In this document: in pieces, positions 58,901 to 64,000 of the stretch
How positions within the stretch are numbered: position 1 is the stretch's first letter
How the letters are laid out: every line of letters starts with the position of its first letter
NCBI RefSeq assembly: GCF_002155965.1
Contig: NZ_MUMH01000025.1
Coordinates: 33,085 to 97,084 of the forward strand
Source: Allokutzneria sp. NRRL B-24872
Lineage (GTDB): Bacteria > Actinomycetota > Actinomycetes > Mycobacteriales > Pseudonocardiaceae
Length of the DNA: 64,000 bases
Direction: 5' to 3'
Notes under the pieces: model-generated
What the model saw: the letters and a program-made list of their open reading frames with translations, nothing else
What the model was told of the DNA's origin: nothing
Database searches by the model: none
Made by a program: the position numbers and the translations under genes

Positions 58901-61900
58901 GCTGAGGGTGTTCGGGTTCGGTTGATCCCGGTGGACTACGCCTCGCACTCCGCGCACGTGGAGGCCATCCAGGACGAGGTTCTGCGCGCGCTCGCCCCGA
59001 TCCGTCCTCGTACTGGCACGGTCGCTTTCAAGTCCACGGTGACCGGCGAGTGGATCGACACGGCGGTCGTGGATGCTGATTACTGGTACCGGAATCTGCG
59101 GCAGACTGTCCACTTCGAACAGGCCGTGCGCGACCTCGCCGACGAGGGCTATGACGCGTTCATCGAGTGCAGTCCGCATCCCGGTGTCGCGGTGGCGATC
59201 CAGGAAACTGCTCAGGACGTGCTCGTGGTCGGCTCGCTGCGCCGTGAAGACGGTGGGCGGCGGCGATTCCTGACCTCGCTGGCCGAAGCCTACGTGCGCG
59301 GTGTCGACGTGGACTGGTCGCCAGCCGTGCGTGGTGGTCGGCGCATCGACCTGCCGACCTACCCTTTCCAGCGCCGCCGTTACTGGCTGAACACCTCGCC
59401 CGCGAGCGTTGGCCCGGCCGCCGCCGACCGCTTCGGTGTTGACGACGCCGAGCACCCGCTCCTGGGCGCTGCCGTCACGCTCGAAGACGGTGGTCTGGTG
59501 CTGACCGGCCGCTTGTCGTTGAGCACGCACGCGTGGCTGGCCGAGCACGCCGTGTCGGGGACTGTGCTGCTGCCGGGGACCGCGCTCGTCGAGCTGGCGG
59601 TGCGCGCTGGGGACGAGGTCGGATTCGGCAGGCTGGAAGAACTCGCGCTCCAGACGCCGCTTGTCCTGCCTGAACGTGGTGCCCTGCGCTTGCAGGTGTT
59701 GGTCTCCGCCGAGGAGAACGGCCGTCGGACCGTCACGATCGCTTCGCGCGGCGGTGACGACGAGGAGTGGACTCGGCACGCGACTGGAGTCCTGGCCGAG
59801 GCCGTTGATGTCGAGCACGTGCCGGTCGAGTGGCCGCCTGTGAACGCGGAACCTGTTGCCGCGACTGAGTTCTACGCGCGTCTTGCCGAGCGTGGCTACT
59901 TCTACGGTCCTGTGTTCCAGGGTGTTCGCGCGGCGTGGGTGCGGGACGGTGAGGTCTTCGCGGAGGTCGTGCTCTCCGACGAGGCCGACGCCGGCGGCTT
60001 CGGGGCGCACCCCGCGCTGCTCGACGCCGCCTTGCAGCCGTGGTCTCTCGGTGGCTTCGTCAACGCGAGCGAGGTGATGCTGCCGTTTGCGTGGCAGGGG
60101 TTCCAGCTCCATGCGACGGGAGCGCGGACGCTGCGGGTTCGGTTGACCGGGGCGGGGGAGGACGCGTTCTCCGTGACCGCGACCGATCCGTCCGGCTCGC
60201 TGGTGTTCTCGCTGGAGTCGTTGGCGATGCGCCGCTTCGACGCGGACCTTCGCGCGGTCGGAGCTGACTCGCTGCACCGGGTCGACTGGGCTCGCGTGGC
60301 ACTTCCGTCCACTGTGGATGATGCGGCGCGGAACTGGGCCGTGCTGGGGACCGACGACTTCAAGCTGGGCGAGATCGAGCCGGAGCTGCTGCGGTCCGCG
60401 ACCTCCGCTGGGCTCGCGGACCCGGTGCCCGCCGTGGTCCTGGCGTCCTTGCGGTGCGGTTCGCCCGCCACACCCGAGCGCGTGCGGCGGCTGACCGGGC
60501 AGGCGCTCGCGCTGCTGCGGGAGTGGCTGGCCGACGAGCGTTTCGCCGCCTCCACGCTGGTCCTGCTCACCGATGGCGCGATCGCCGCCCGGCCCGGCGA
60601 GGACGTGCCTGACCTGCCGGCCGCCGCGATCTGGGGTCTGGTGCGGTCCGCGCAGTCCGAGCACCCCGGCCGGTTCGTGCTGGCCGACATGGACGACGAG
60701 GACTCCTCACGGCAAGCCCTGGCCGCCGCGCTCGCCACAGGAGAGCCGCAGTTCGCGTTGCGCGACGGCACCCTCCACGTGCCGAGGCTGGCTCGCGCGA
60801 CCGCCGCGCAGCGCACGCCGTTCGGCCCCGACACGCGAGTGTTGATCACTGGCGGAACCGGGACCCTCGGCACCCTCCTCGCGCGGCATCTTGTCGCACG
60901 GCACGGAGTTCGGCACATCGTGCTGGCGAGCCGCAGCGGAGGATCGGTCCCGGACGAACTGGCTGGCCTGGACGTGCGGGTTGAGGCGTGCGATGCGGCT
61001 GACCGCGAGGCATTGGCCCGGCTGCTGGAGGCGAACCCGGTCGACGCGGTCGTGCACGCGGCCGGGGTGCTGGACGACGCGGCGATTGAGTCGCTGACCC
61101 CGGAGCGGCTGGACGCGGTGCTGCGGCCGAAGGTCGATGCCGCGCTCAACCTGCACGAACTCCTTGAAGACGACACCGAACTGGTCCTCTTCTCGGGTGC
61201 CGCCGGGCTGTTGGGGCGCCCCGGGCAGGGCAACTACGCCGCCGCCAACACGTTCGTCGACGCGCTCGCGTCGTTCCGCCGAGCGCGGGGCCTGCCAGGT
61301 GTGTCGCTGGCGTGGGGGCTGTGGGAGCAGGCGACCGGGATGACCGGGCACCTCGACCAGGCTGACCTGGCCAGGATGCATCGGTCCGGGCTCGCGCCGA
61401 TGAGCGCTGAACAGGGCTTGGCGCTGTTCGACTTGGCCCTGAGCGTCGATGAGGCGCTGGTGGTGCCAATGCGGTTGGACCGCACGGCGTTGCGGCAGAG
61501 CTCCGAGTCGGTTCCGTTGCTGTTGCGCGGTCTTGTGCCCGCGCGGGTCAGCAGGACCGTGGCCGCGGCGGTGACTGAGGAGCAGGACTCCAACGCGTTG
61601 CTGCGCGAGTTGAGCGCGGCCAACGACGACGGCCGCCGCCGCATCCTGCTCGACCTCGTGCGCGGTGGCGCGGCGCGGGTGCTCGGGCACGGTGACACCG
61701 ACGTGATCGGTGCGGGGCAAGCGTTCCACGAGCTCGGGTTCGACTCGCTGACCGCGATCGAGTTGCGGAACCTGCTCACTGCGGCGACCGGGCTGCGGCT
61801 GCCCGCGACGCTGGTCTTCCAGCACCCCACGCCTCGTGCGCTGGCCGATCACCTGCTTGCCGGGCTCGGTGCGGACCGGCCAGACCCGGTGCTGGAGCGG

Positions 61901-62077
61901 CTGGAGGAGCTGGCCGGGTTGCTCGACGGCGTCGATCCCGACGACGCGCGACTGCCCGACGTGCGGGCCAGGCTGCGGGAGCTGACCGAGCGGATCGGCG
62001 GGCCGCCGTCCGTCGCGGAGACGTTGGCCGATGCCAGCGATGACGACCTGTTCGCGTTCATCGACGAGAAGCTGTGA
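49991..62077 (+). CDS. Type I modular PKS: loading module, module 1, module 2
   Basis: A 4028-residue PKS with the order KSQ-AT-ACP / KS-AT-KR-ACP / KS-AT-DH-KR-ACP. Predicted action: decarboxylates a methylmalonyl starter to propionyl, adds two methylmalonyl units, reduces the first keto group to OH and the second to a double bond, giving an enzyme-bound 2,4-dimethyl-5-hydroxyhept-2-enoyl chain. Ribosome site GGAGGT lies 11 nt before ATG 49991. The last ~65 residues are an acidic helical docking domain that hands over to the next protein. Architecture and AT types equal the first tylosin and mycinamicin PKS proteins. Confidence 0.97.
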   Translation: MAERRVSGPDDIAIIGLSCRFPGAPDKSAFFALLDGGGNAVRRAPERGLPGEGGFLAEVDGFDPAFFGISPDAAAAMDPQQRLMLELAWEALEDARIVPEAIAGTDAAVFVGAIADDYARLAADAELTQHTITGLNRGMIANRVSYFLGLRGQSLTVDSGQSSALVAVHLACESIRGGASTTALAGGVNLILSPDSSSAAQHLGALSPDGRCYTFDARANGYVRGEGGGVVVLKRLADALADGDPIYCVIRGSAANNDGGGDTLTTPDQAAQERVLRAACRRADVDPGEIEYVELHGTGTKLGDPVEAAALGAVLGAAQSRRSPLLVGSVKTNIGHLEGAAGIAGLIKTALAIRHRRLPASLNFSTPNPRIPLEQLNIRVVTESGDGPLLAGVSSFGMGGTNCHVVLGSPPEAPRPAPRPEVAEVPWVISGRTPAALRAQAVQLASVSESTVDIGISLAATRTSFEHRAVVFDAAELSALAEGRPGPVVGSVAARGRTAFVFPGQGSQWVGMGLELLSEPVFAAQMQECASAFRSFVDWDLFEELRGPLDRVDVVQPVTFAVMVSLAALWRSYGVAPDAVVGHSQGEIAAAYVAGALSLDDAARVVCLRSKAITAISGRGGMGSIALPVSSVEPRLTEGLSIAAVNGPSSVVVSGDVEPLKALLDDLAAEGVRVRLIPVDYASHSAHVEELRDELLELLAPVNPVAAQVQMHSTVSDTAVLDAEYWYQNLRQTVRFEQSVRALAADDVTTFIECSPHPGLAVAIQETAQDVLVVGSLRREDGGRRRFLTSVAQAHVRGVAVDWSPAFPGSVAVDLPTYAFQRRRYWFDSVADDVDEPEHDLLGLVRAHASFVLGKDGLAADTTFRDLGFDSLTSVDLRNRLSAATGLSLPSGVLFNHPTPAALADHLAQRLGEGTAPRPAKRANAAVRSGEPIAIVAMSCRLPGGADSPERLWELVRDGADAITSFPDDRGWDVESLFDPEPGLPGRTYTRSGGFIGATEFDAAFFGISPREASAMDPQQRLLLETSWEALERAGVAPTSLRGTATGVFVGAMSQEYGPRLQNASEEAAGHVLTGTTSSVASGRVSYTLGLEGPAVTVDTACSSSLVALHLAAQSLRSGECSMALAGGATVMANPGMFVEFAQQRGLSADGRCKAFSDNADGTGWAEGVGMIVLERLSDAHRNGHPVLAVLRGSAINQDGASNGLTAPSGAAQERVIRQALAAAGLEPSDVDAVEAHGTGTRLGDPIEADAVLATYGQDRDRPVWLGSLKSNIGHAQAAAGVAGVIKMVMAMRYGVLPRTLHVDAPTAHVDWSGGAVRLLTEAQPWAAGDRPRRASVSSFGISGTNAHVVLESVEPVAEREVVSREDAPFVLSGHKPEVLAEQAKRLLSLVDSAVDVGYSLATGRANLSHRAVVLDAEGLRALAEGRPSGAVVRGVAGDVTRPVFVFPGQGSQWSGMAVSLLDEPVFASRMAECAAALRPHVEWDLFEELRGPLERVDVVQPVLFAVLVSLAELWRSYGVKPAAVIGHSQGEIAAACVAGALSLEDAAKVVALRSLAIAQDLAGRGGMMSVALPVAEVEKLLSQGVSVAAVNGPASTVVSGDPAGLDALAALCDGVRVRRIPVDYASHSVHVEGIRKRVLTDLSGITPVASRIPFYSTVTGSRIDTAELDAEYWYRNLRQRVLFEDTVRVLISQGCSAFVEASPHPVLVPAIQETDGFAVGSLRRDDGGRRRFLTSLGEAHVHGISVDWTPAFPGAHRVDLPTYPFQRERFWAEPIERRGPSSTVDKWRYRVDWQRISLPTGAPTGRWLLVSDQDVTLGTEVVRISPSEDRAELASRLREVGEVAGVLSAHNGFLATLALIQALGDVALDAPLWTVGGDPQVLGLGRVAALEHPERWGGQVELDGAELDPAVLTGTEDQVVLRADGAFARRLRRADAVPAGSWRGRGTALITGGTGAIGGHVARWLAGTGVEHIVLTSRRGLDAPGAAELRDDLTARGVRVTVAACDTADRAQLTELLATIPDLKSVFHTAGVLDDGVLDTLSAERAHAVLDPKVRGAELLHELTGDLDAFVVFSSITGVWGNAGQGAYAAANAHLDALAERRRRAGLPATSVAWGVWAGGGMAVGAGERNLSKRGVRPMNADSAVIALERALLGRQTVTVVADVDWDAFVPAFTSARTSALLSEFAPAADSGSDLGLAALSEAEQIRKLLEVVRAEAAAVLGHAGPEAVEPGRSFKDTGFDSLTSLELRNRINAATGLKLPSTLLFDHPTPEAVARFALAELVGTAPEVEEEAPEARDGDEIVIVGMACRLPGGVATPEALWDLLLAGGDAIGELPTDRGWDLDALYDPDPNAHGKSYCREGGFLYDAAEFDAAFFGISPREASAMDPQQRLLLETSWEALERAGIDPKSLHGSSTGVFAGMTHQDYGARLHEAPEDFQGYLLTGKSSSVVSGRVSYTLGLEGPAITVDTACSSSLVALHLAAQALRNGECSLALAGGVTIMPSPGLFVEFSRQRGLAVDGRCKAFGDGADGTGWAEGAVMLLVERMSDARRNGHPVLAVIKGSAVNQDGASNGLAAPNGPSQQRVIRAALRSAGLRPSEVDAVEAHGTGTTLGDPIEAQALIAAYGGERAQPLWLGSLKSNTGHTQAAAGAAGVLKMVLALRNGLLPRTLHADEPSSHVDWSSGVVSLLNEAQRWPRVDRPRRAGISAFGVSGTNAHMILEEAPREPSVVPEPIPDLVPWVVSGRTAEALNARIAALESFVDTLDVGYSLAARSSFEHRAVLLDGAEVRGVATVGGRTVFVFPGQGSQWVGMGLELLSERVFAESMQECASAFEAYVDWDLFEELRGPLDRVDVVQPVTFAVMVSLAALWRSYGVAPDAVVGHSQGEIAAAYVAGALSLEDAARVVCLRSKAITALSGRGGMGSIALPVDAVEPRLPDGVSIAASNGPSSVVVSGDVEPLKALLDDLVAEGVRVRLIPVDYASHSAHVEAIQDEVLRALAPIRPRTGTVAFKSTVTGEWIDTAVVDADYWYRNLRQTVHFEQAVRDLADEGYDAFIECSPHPGVAVAIQETAQDVLVVGSLRREDGGRRRFLTSLAEAYVRGVDVDWSPAVRGGRRIDLPTYPFQRRRYWLNTSPASVGPAAADRFGVDDAEHPLLGAAVTLEDGGLVLTGRLSLSTHAWLAEHAVSGTVLLPGTALVELAVRAGDEVGFGRLEELALQTPLVLPERGALRLQVLVSAEENGRRTVTIASRGGDDEEWTRHATGVLAEAVDVEHVPVEWPPVNAEPVAATEFYARLAERGYFYGPVFQGVRAAWVRDGEVFAEVVLSDEADAGGFGAHPALLDAALQPWSLGGFVNASEVMLPFAWQGFQLHATGARTLRVRLTGAGEDAFSVTATDPSGSLVFSLESLAMRRFDADLRAVGADSLHRVDWARVALPSTVDDAARNWAVLGTDDFKLGEIEPELLRSATSAGLADPVPAVVLASLRCGSPATPERVRRLTGQALALLREWLADERFAASTLVLLTDGAIAARPGEDVPDLPAAAIWGLVRSAQSEHPGRFVLADMDDEDSSRQALAAALATGEPQFALRDGTLHVPRLARATAAQRTPFGPDTRVLITGGTGTLGTLLARHLVARHGVRHIVLASRSGGSVPDELAGLDVRVEACDAADREALARLLEANPVDAVVHAAGVLDDAAIESLTPERLDAVLRPKVDAALNLHELLEDDTELVLFSGAAGLLGRPGQGNYAAANTFVDALASFRRARGLPGVSLAWGLWEQATGMTGHLDQADLARMHRSGLAPMSAEQGLALFDLALSVDEALVVPMRLDRTALRQSSESVPLLLRGLVPARVSRTVAAAVTEEQDSNALLRELSAANDDGRRRILLDLVRGGAARVLGHGDTDVIGAGQAFHELGFDSLTAIELRNLLTAATGLRLPATLVFQHPTPRALADHLLAGLGADRPDPVLERLEELAGLLDGVDPDDARLPDVRARLRELTERIGGPPSVAETLADASDDDLFAFIDEKL
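51337..51349. repeat. Iterated palindrome GTCCACTGTGGAC, copy 4
   Basis: Perfect 13-bp palindrome in the loading-module KS-AT linker, reading Ser-Thr-Val-Asp with the rare Thr codon ACT. Confidence 0.7.
51480..52340 (+). repeat. AT0 sequence nearly duplicated in module 2 AT
   Basis: Long stretches around 51480-52340 (loading AT) and 58385-59240 (module 2 AT) are almost identical in DNA as well as protein, for example both read TGGTCATTCGCAGGGTGAG followed by GTGCGTTGTCG-like text. Codon third positions in these blocks are unusually rich in T. Suggests gene conversion or recent duplication. Confidence 0.65.
52780..56850 (+). other. PKS module 1 KS-AT-KR-ACP
   Basis: KS about 931-1352 with Cys1102 in DTACSSS. 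AT about 1444-1745 with GHSQGE near 1527 and YASH near 1625 (methylmalonyl). KR about 1820-2150: NADPH loop GGTGAIGG near 1954, LDD in HTAGVLDD (B-type, expected D-configured OH) and Tyr2089 in [10 protein letters not shown] with Ser2243 in TGFDSL. Produces a 2-methyl-3-hydroxyacyl unit. Confidence 0.92.
56890..61900 (+). other. PKS module 2 KS-AT-DH-KR-ACP
   Basis: KS about 2301-2717 with Cys2473. AT about 2801-3110 with YASH near 2983 (methylmalonyl). DH about 3154-3400 is complete: His3186 in [21 protein letters not shown], and Asp3345 in DAALQP. KR about 3430-3830: GGTGTLG near 3617, B-type LDD, Tyr3749 in GNYAAAN. ACP with Ser3919. No ER. Leaves a conjugated 2-methyl enoyl thioester. Confidence 0.92.
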
Positions 62078-62090
62078 GGGGGCGAGCCCG

Positions 62091-64000
62091 GTGTCAAACG
62101 AAGAAAAGCTGCGGCAGTACCTGAAGCGGGTCACCGCCGACCTGCACGAGGCCCGGCAGAAGCTGGCCGAGGCCGCTCTGTCCAATGTGACGGAGCCGGT
62201 GGCCATCGTCGCGATGAGCTGCCGTCTGCCCGGCGGCGTGCGCACGCCCGAGGACCTGTGGCGACTGCTCACGGCCGGAGGCGACGCGATCGGCGCGTTC
62301 CCGGCCGACCGCGGCTGGGAGACCGAGCGGCTGGACGGCTACTCCCGCGAGGGCGGATTCCTCTACGAAGCCGCCGAGTTCGACGCGGAGTTCTTCGGCA
62401 TCAGCCCGCGCGAGGCGCTGACCATCGACCCGCAGCAGCGGCTGCTGTTGGAGACCTCGTGGGAGGCGGTCGAGCGCGCGGGCATTGACCCGAAGTCCTT
62501 GCACGGCACGAGAACCGGCCTGTTCGCCGGGGTGATGTACAACGACTACGGGACGCGGGTGGCCGCGCCTCCGGAGGATGTCGAGGGGTACCTGGTCAAC
62601 GGCAGCGCGGGCAGCGTCGCCTCTGGCCGCGTCGCCTACACCCTCGGGCTGCACGGGCCGACGTTGACCGTGGACACCGCGTGCTCCTCCTCGCTGGTGG
62701 CGCTGCACCTGGCCGCGCAGTCGCTGCGCCGGGGCGAGTGCTCGCTGGCGCTCGCCGGCGGTGTGACCGTGCTGAACACGCCGACGATGTTCCTGGAGTT
62801 CGCGCGCCAGGGCGGGCTCGCGCGCGACGGCCGCTGCAAGTCCTTCTCCGAGGACGCGGACGGGACCGGTTTCGGCGAGGGCGTCGGGATGGTGTTGCTG
62901 GAGCGGCTTTCCGACGCTCAGCGCAACGGGCACCCGATCCTGGCGGTGCTGCGCGGGAGCGCGGTCAACCAGGACGGCGCCTCCAACGGCCTCACCGCGC
63001 CGAACGGCCTGGCGCAGCAGGAAGTCATCCGGCAGGCGCTGGCCGACGCGGGGCTCACACCGTCCGATGTGGACGCAGTTGAGGCGCACGGCACCGGCAC
63101 GACGCTCGGCGATCCGATCGAGGCGGACGCGCTGCTGGCCACCTACGGCAAGGACCGCGCGCAGCCGTTGTGGCTGGGGTCGCTGAAGTCCAACGTCGGT
63201 CACACGCAGGCGGCGGCCGGTGTCGCCGGTCTGATCAAGATGGTGCTGGCTCTCCAGCACGGTGAGCTGCCGAAGACGCTGCACGCGGAAGCGCCGTCCA
63301 CAAAGGTCGAGTGGACGTCGGGCTCGGTGTCGCTGCTCACCGAGGCGCAACCGTGGGTGCGCGGTGAGCGAATGCGACGGTTCGGCATCTCGTCCTTCGG
63401 GGCCAGCGGAACGAACTCGCACGCCATCATCGAGGAGGCACCCTCCACAGAGGACAGTCCGCGCGCGGCACTTTGTGCAGACTTGCCGTTGGTGCTGTCC
63501 GGCCGGAGCGAGGCGGCGTTGCGTGCGCAGGCCATCGCTGTGCGGCCGTTGACGGACAACCTCGGCGACCTCGGCTTCTCGCTGTTGTCGCGGTCGGCCT
63601 TCGAGCACAGCGCCGTCGCCTTCGGGGTTGATGCGCTTGACGCACTCGCCCAGGGACGCGCGGATCAAGGCTTGGTGACCGGGGTTGCCGACCCGGACGA
63701 GCGCCTGGCGTTCTTGTTCACCGGGCAGGGCAGCCAGCGCGCGCGGATGGGGCTCGACCTGGCCGCCCACCACCCGGTGTTCGCCGCAGCCTATGACGAG
63801 GTGATCACGGAGCTGGACCGGCACCTCGACCGGCCGCTGCGCGAGGTGCTGGAGAGCAGCGCCCTCGATGAGACCGGCTACGCGCAGCCCGCGCTGTTCG
63901 CCCTGGAAGTGGCCCTGTTCAAGCTGATCACCTCGTTCGGCGTGCGCCCGGAGGTGGTGCTCGGGCACTCCGTCGGCGAGCTGGCCGCCGCGCACGTCGC
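62091..64000 (+). CDS. Type I modular PKS, second protein, 5' part (KS and start of AT)
   Basis: Begins with GTG 62091 (AGGGGG upstream) 13 bp after the previous PKS. The first 30 residues are a docking coiled coil ([20 protein letters not shown]). KS at about 35-460 with Cys in DTACSSS and KSNVGH. The AT begins near 535 ([11 protein letters not shown]), has the [13 protein letters not shown] and [13 protein letters not shown] signatures of malonyl-specific ATs, and runs off the window at 64,000. Hence module 3 adds an acetate unit, as in tylosin module 3. Rest of the protein unseen. Confidence 0.93.
   Translation, partial: MSNEEKLRQYLKRVTADLHEARQKLAEAALSNVTEPVAIVAMSCRLPGGVRTPEDLWRLLTAGGDAIGAFPADRGWETERLDGYSREGGFLYEAAEFDAEFFGISPREALTIDPQQRLLLETSWEAVERAGIDPKSLHGTRTGLFAGVMYNDYGTRVAAPPEDVEGYLVNGSAGSVASGRVAYTLGLHGPTLTVDTACSSSLVALHLAAQSLRRGECSLALAGGVTVLNTPTMFLEFARQGGLARDGRCKSFSEDADGTGFGEGVGMVLLERLSDAQRNGHPILAVLRGSAVNQDGASNGLTAPNGLAQQEVIRQALADAGLTPSDVDAVEAHGTGTTLGDPIEADALLATYGKDRAQPLWLGSLKSNVGHTQAAAGVAGLIKMVLALQHGELPKTLHAEAPSTKVEWTSGSVSLLTEAQPWVRGERMRRFGISSFGASGTNSHAIIEEAPSTEDSPRAALCADLPLVLSGRSEAALRAQAIAVRPLTDNLGDLGFSLLSRSAFEHSAVAFGVDALDALAQGRADQGLVTGVADPDERLAFLFTGQGSQRARMGLDLAAHHPVFAAAYDEVITELDRHLDRPLREVLESSALDETGYAQPALFALEVALFKLITSFGVRPEVVLGHSVGELAAAHV

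Noticed and set aside
50609..60664. Several antisense frames of 800-1,070 codons across the PKS
   Set aside because: Shadows of the PKS with Arg/His/Gln-rich random composition and no domains.

Overview
The window is high-GC actinobacterial DNA. GTG starts, 4-bp start/stop overlaps, many TetR-type regulators, a SARP/AfsR regulator, a FurA-KatG pair and a modular type I polyketide synthase (PKS) point to a filamentous actinomycete, probably family Pseudonocardiaceae (inferred from gene content, no database search). A 13-bp palindrome, GTCCACTGTGGAC, recurs across the window.

Left edge (1-710): the tail of an unrecognised protein, a tight minus-strand array of four divergent tRNA genes (one with a non-canonical anticodon loop, then Glu-CTC, Pro-TGG, Asp-GTC), and a compact unit with promoter, strong ribosome site, 20-codon ORF and intrinsic terminator.

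Region 706-31,800 is mostly regulator/target pairs with visible operators: a TetR/FAD-oxidase/hydrolase operon; a DUF2975/membrane protein/Xre/oxidoreductase operon with twin operators; a penicillin acylase; DUF4345 and beta-lactamase-fold genes; TetR/MFS; a decayed F420-type oxidoreductase and a frameshifted hypothetical gene; a FabH-like synthase facing a TetR across a perfect palindrome; a degenerate recombinase; a two-component system with a duplicated 17-bp site; a PGPGW protein; a GAF-LuxR regulator with a TTA codon; an AfsR-type SARP; and a UvrA-like ABC protein that apparently starts at CTG, facing a TetR over a 38-bp dyad. An EF-hand protein and an aminoglycoside-phosphotransferase-fold kinase follow.

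Region 31,870-44,350 holds a secreted beta-helix protein, a Ser/Thr kinase with an FHA partner, decayed P450 and MarR genes, an epoxide-hydrolase-like protein, a SorC-type regulator, a relic type I-E CRISPR array around an orphan Imm1 immunity gene, furA-katG, a tryptophanase-like lyase with palindromic upstream sites, and a DUF6226-like protein.

Region 44,458-64,000 is the left end of what reads as an amino-sugar macrolide gene cluster. A secreted GH3 beta-glucosidase with a PA14 insert (like DesR/OleR/EryBI, which reactivate glucosylated macrolides) precedes an apparent operon of a dTDP-sugar 3,4-ketoisomerase, a sugar aminotransferase, a P450 and the PKS. PKS protein 1 is KSQ-AT-ACP / KS-AT-KR-ACP / KS-AT-DH-KR-ACP with all ATs of methylmalonyl type. 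Protein 2 begins a module with a malonyl-type AT and runs off the end. The order propionate starter, methylmalonyl, methylmalonyl with DH, then malonyl matches the start of tylosin/mycinamicin-type 16-membered macrolides rather than pikromycin or erythromycin. Later modules, glycosyltransferases, methyltransferases and cluster regulators must lie beyond 64,000.
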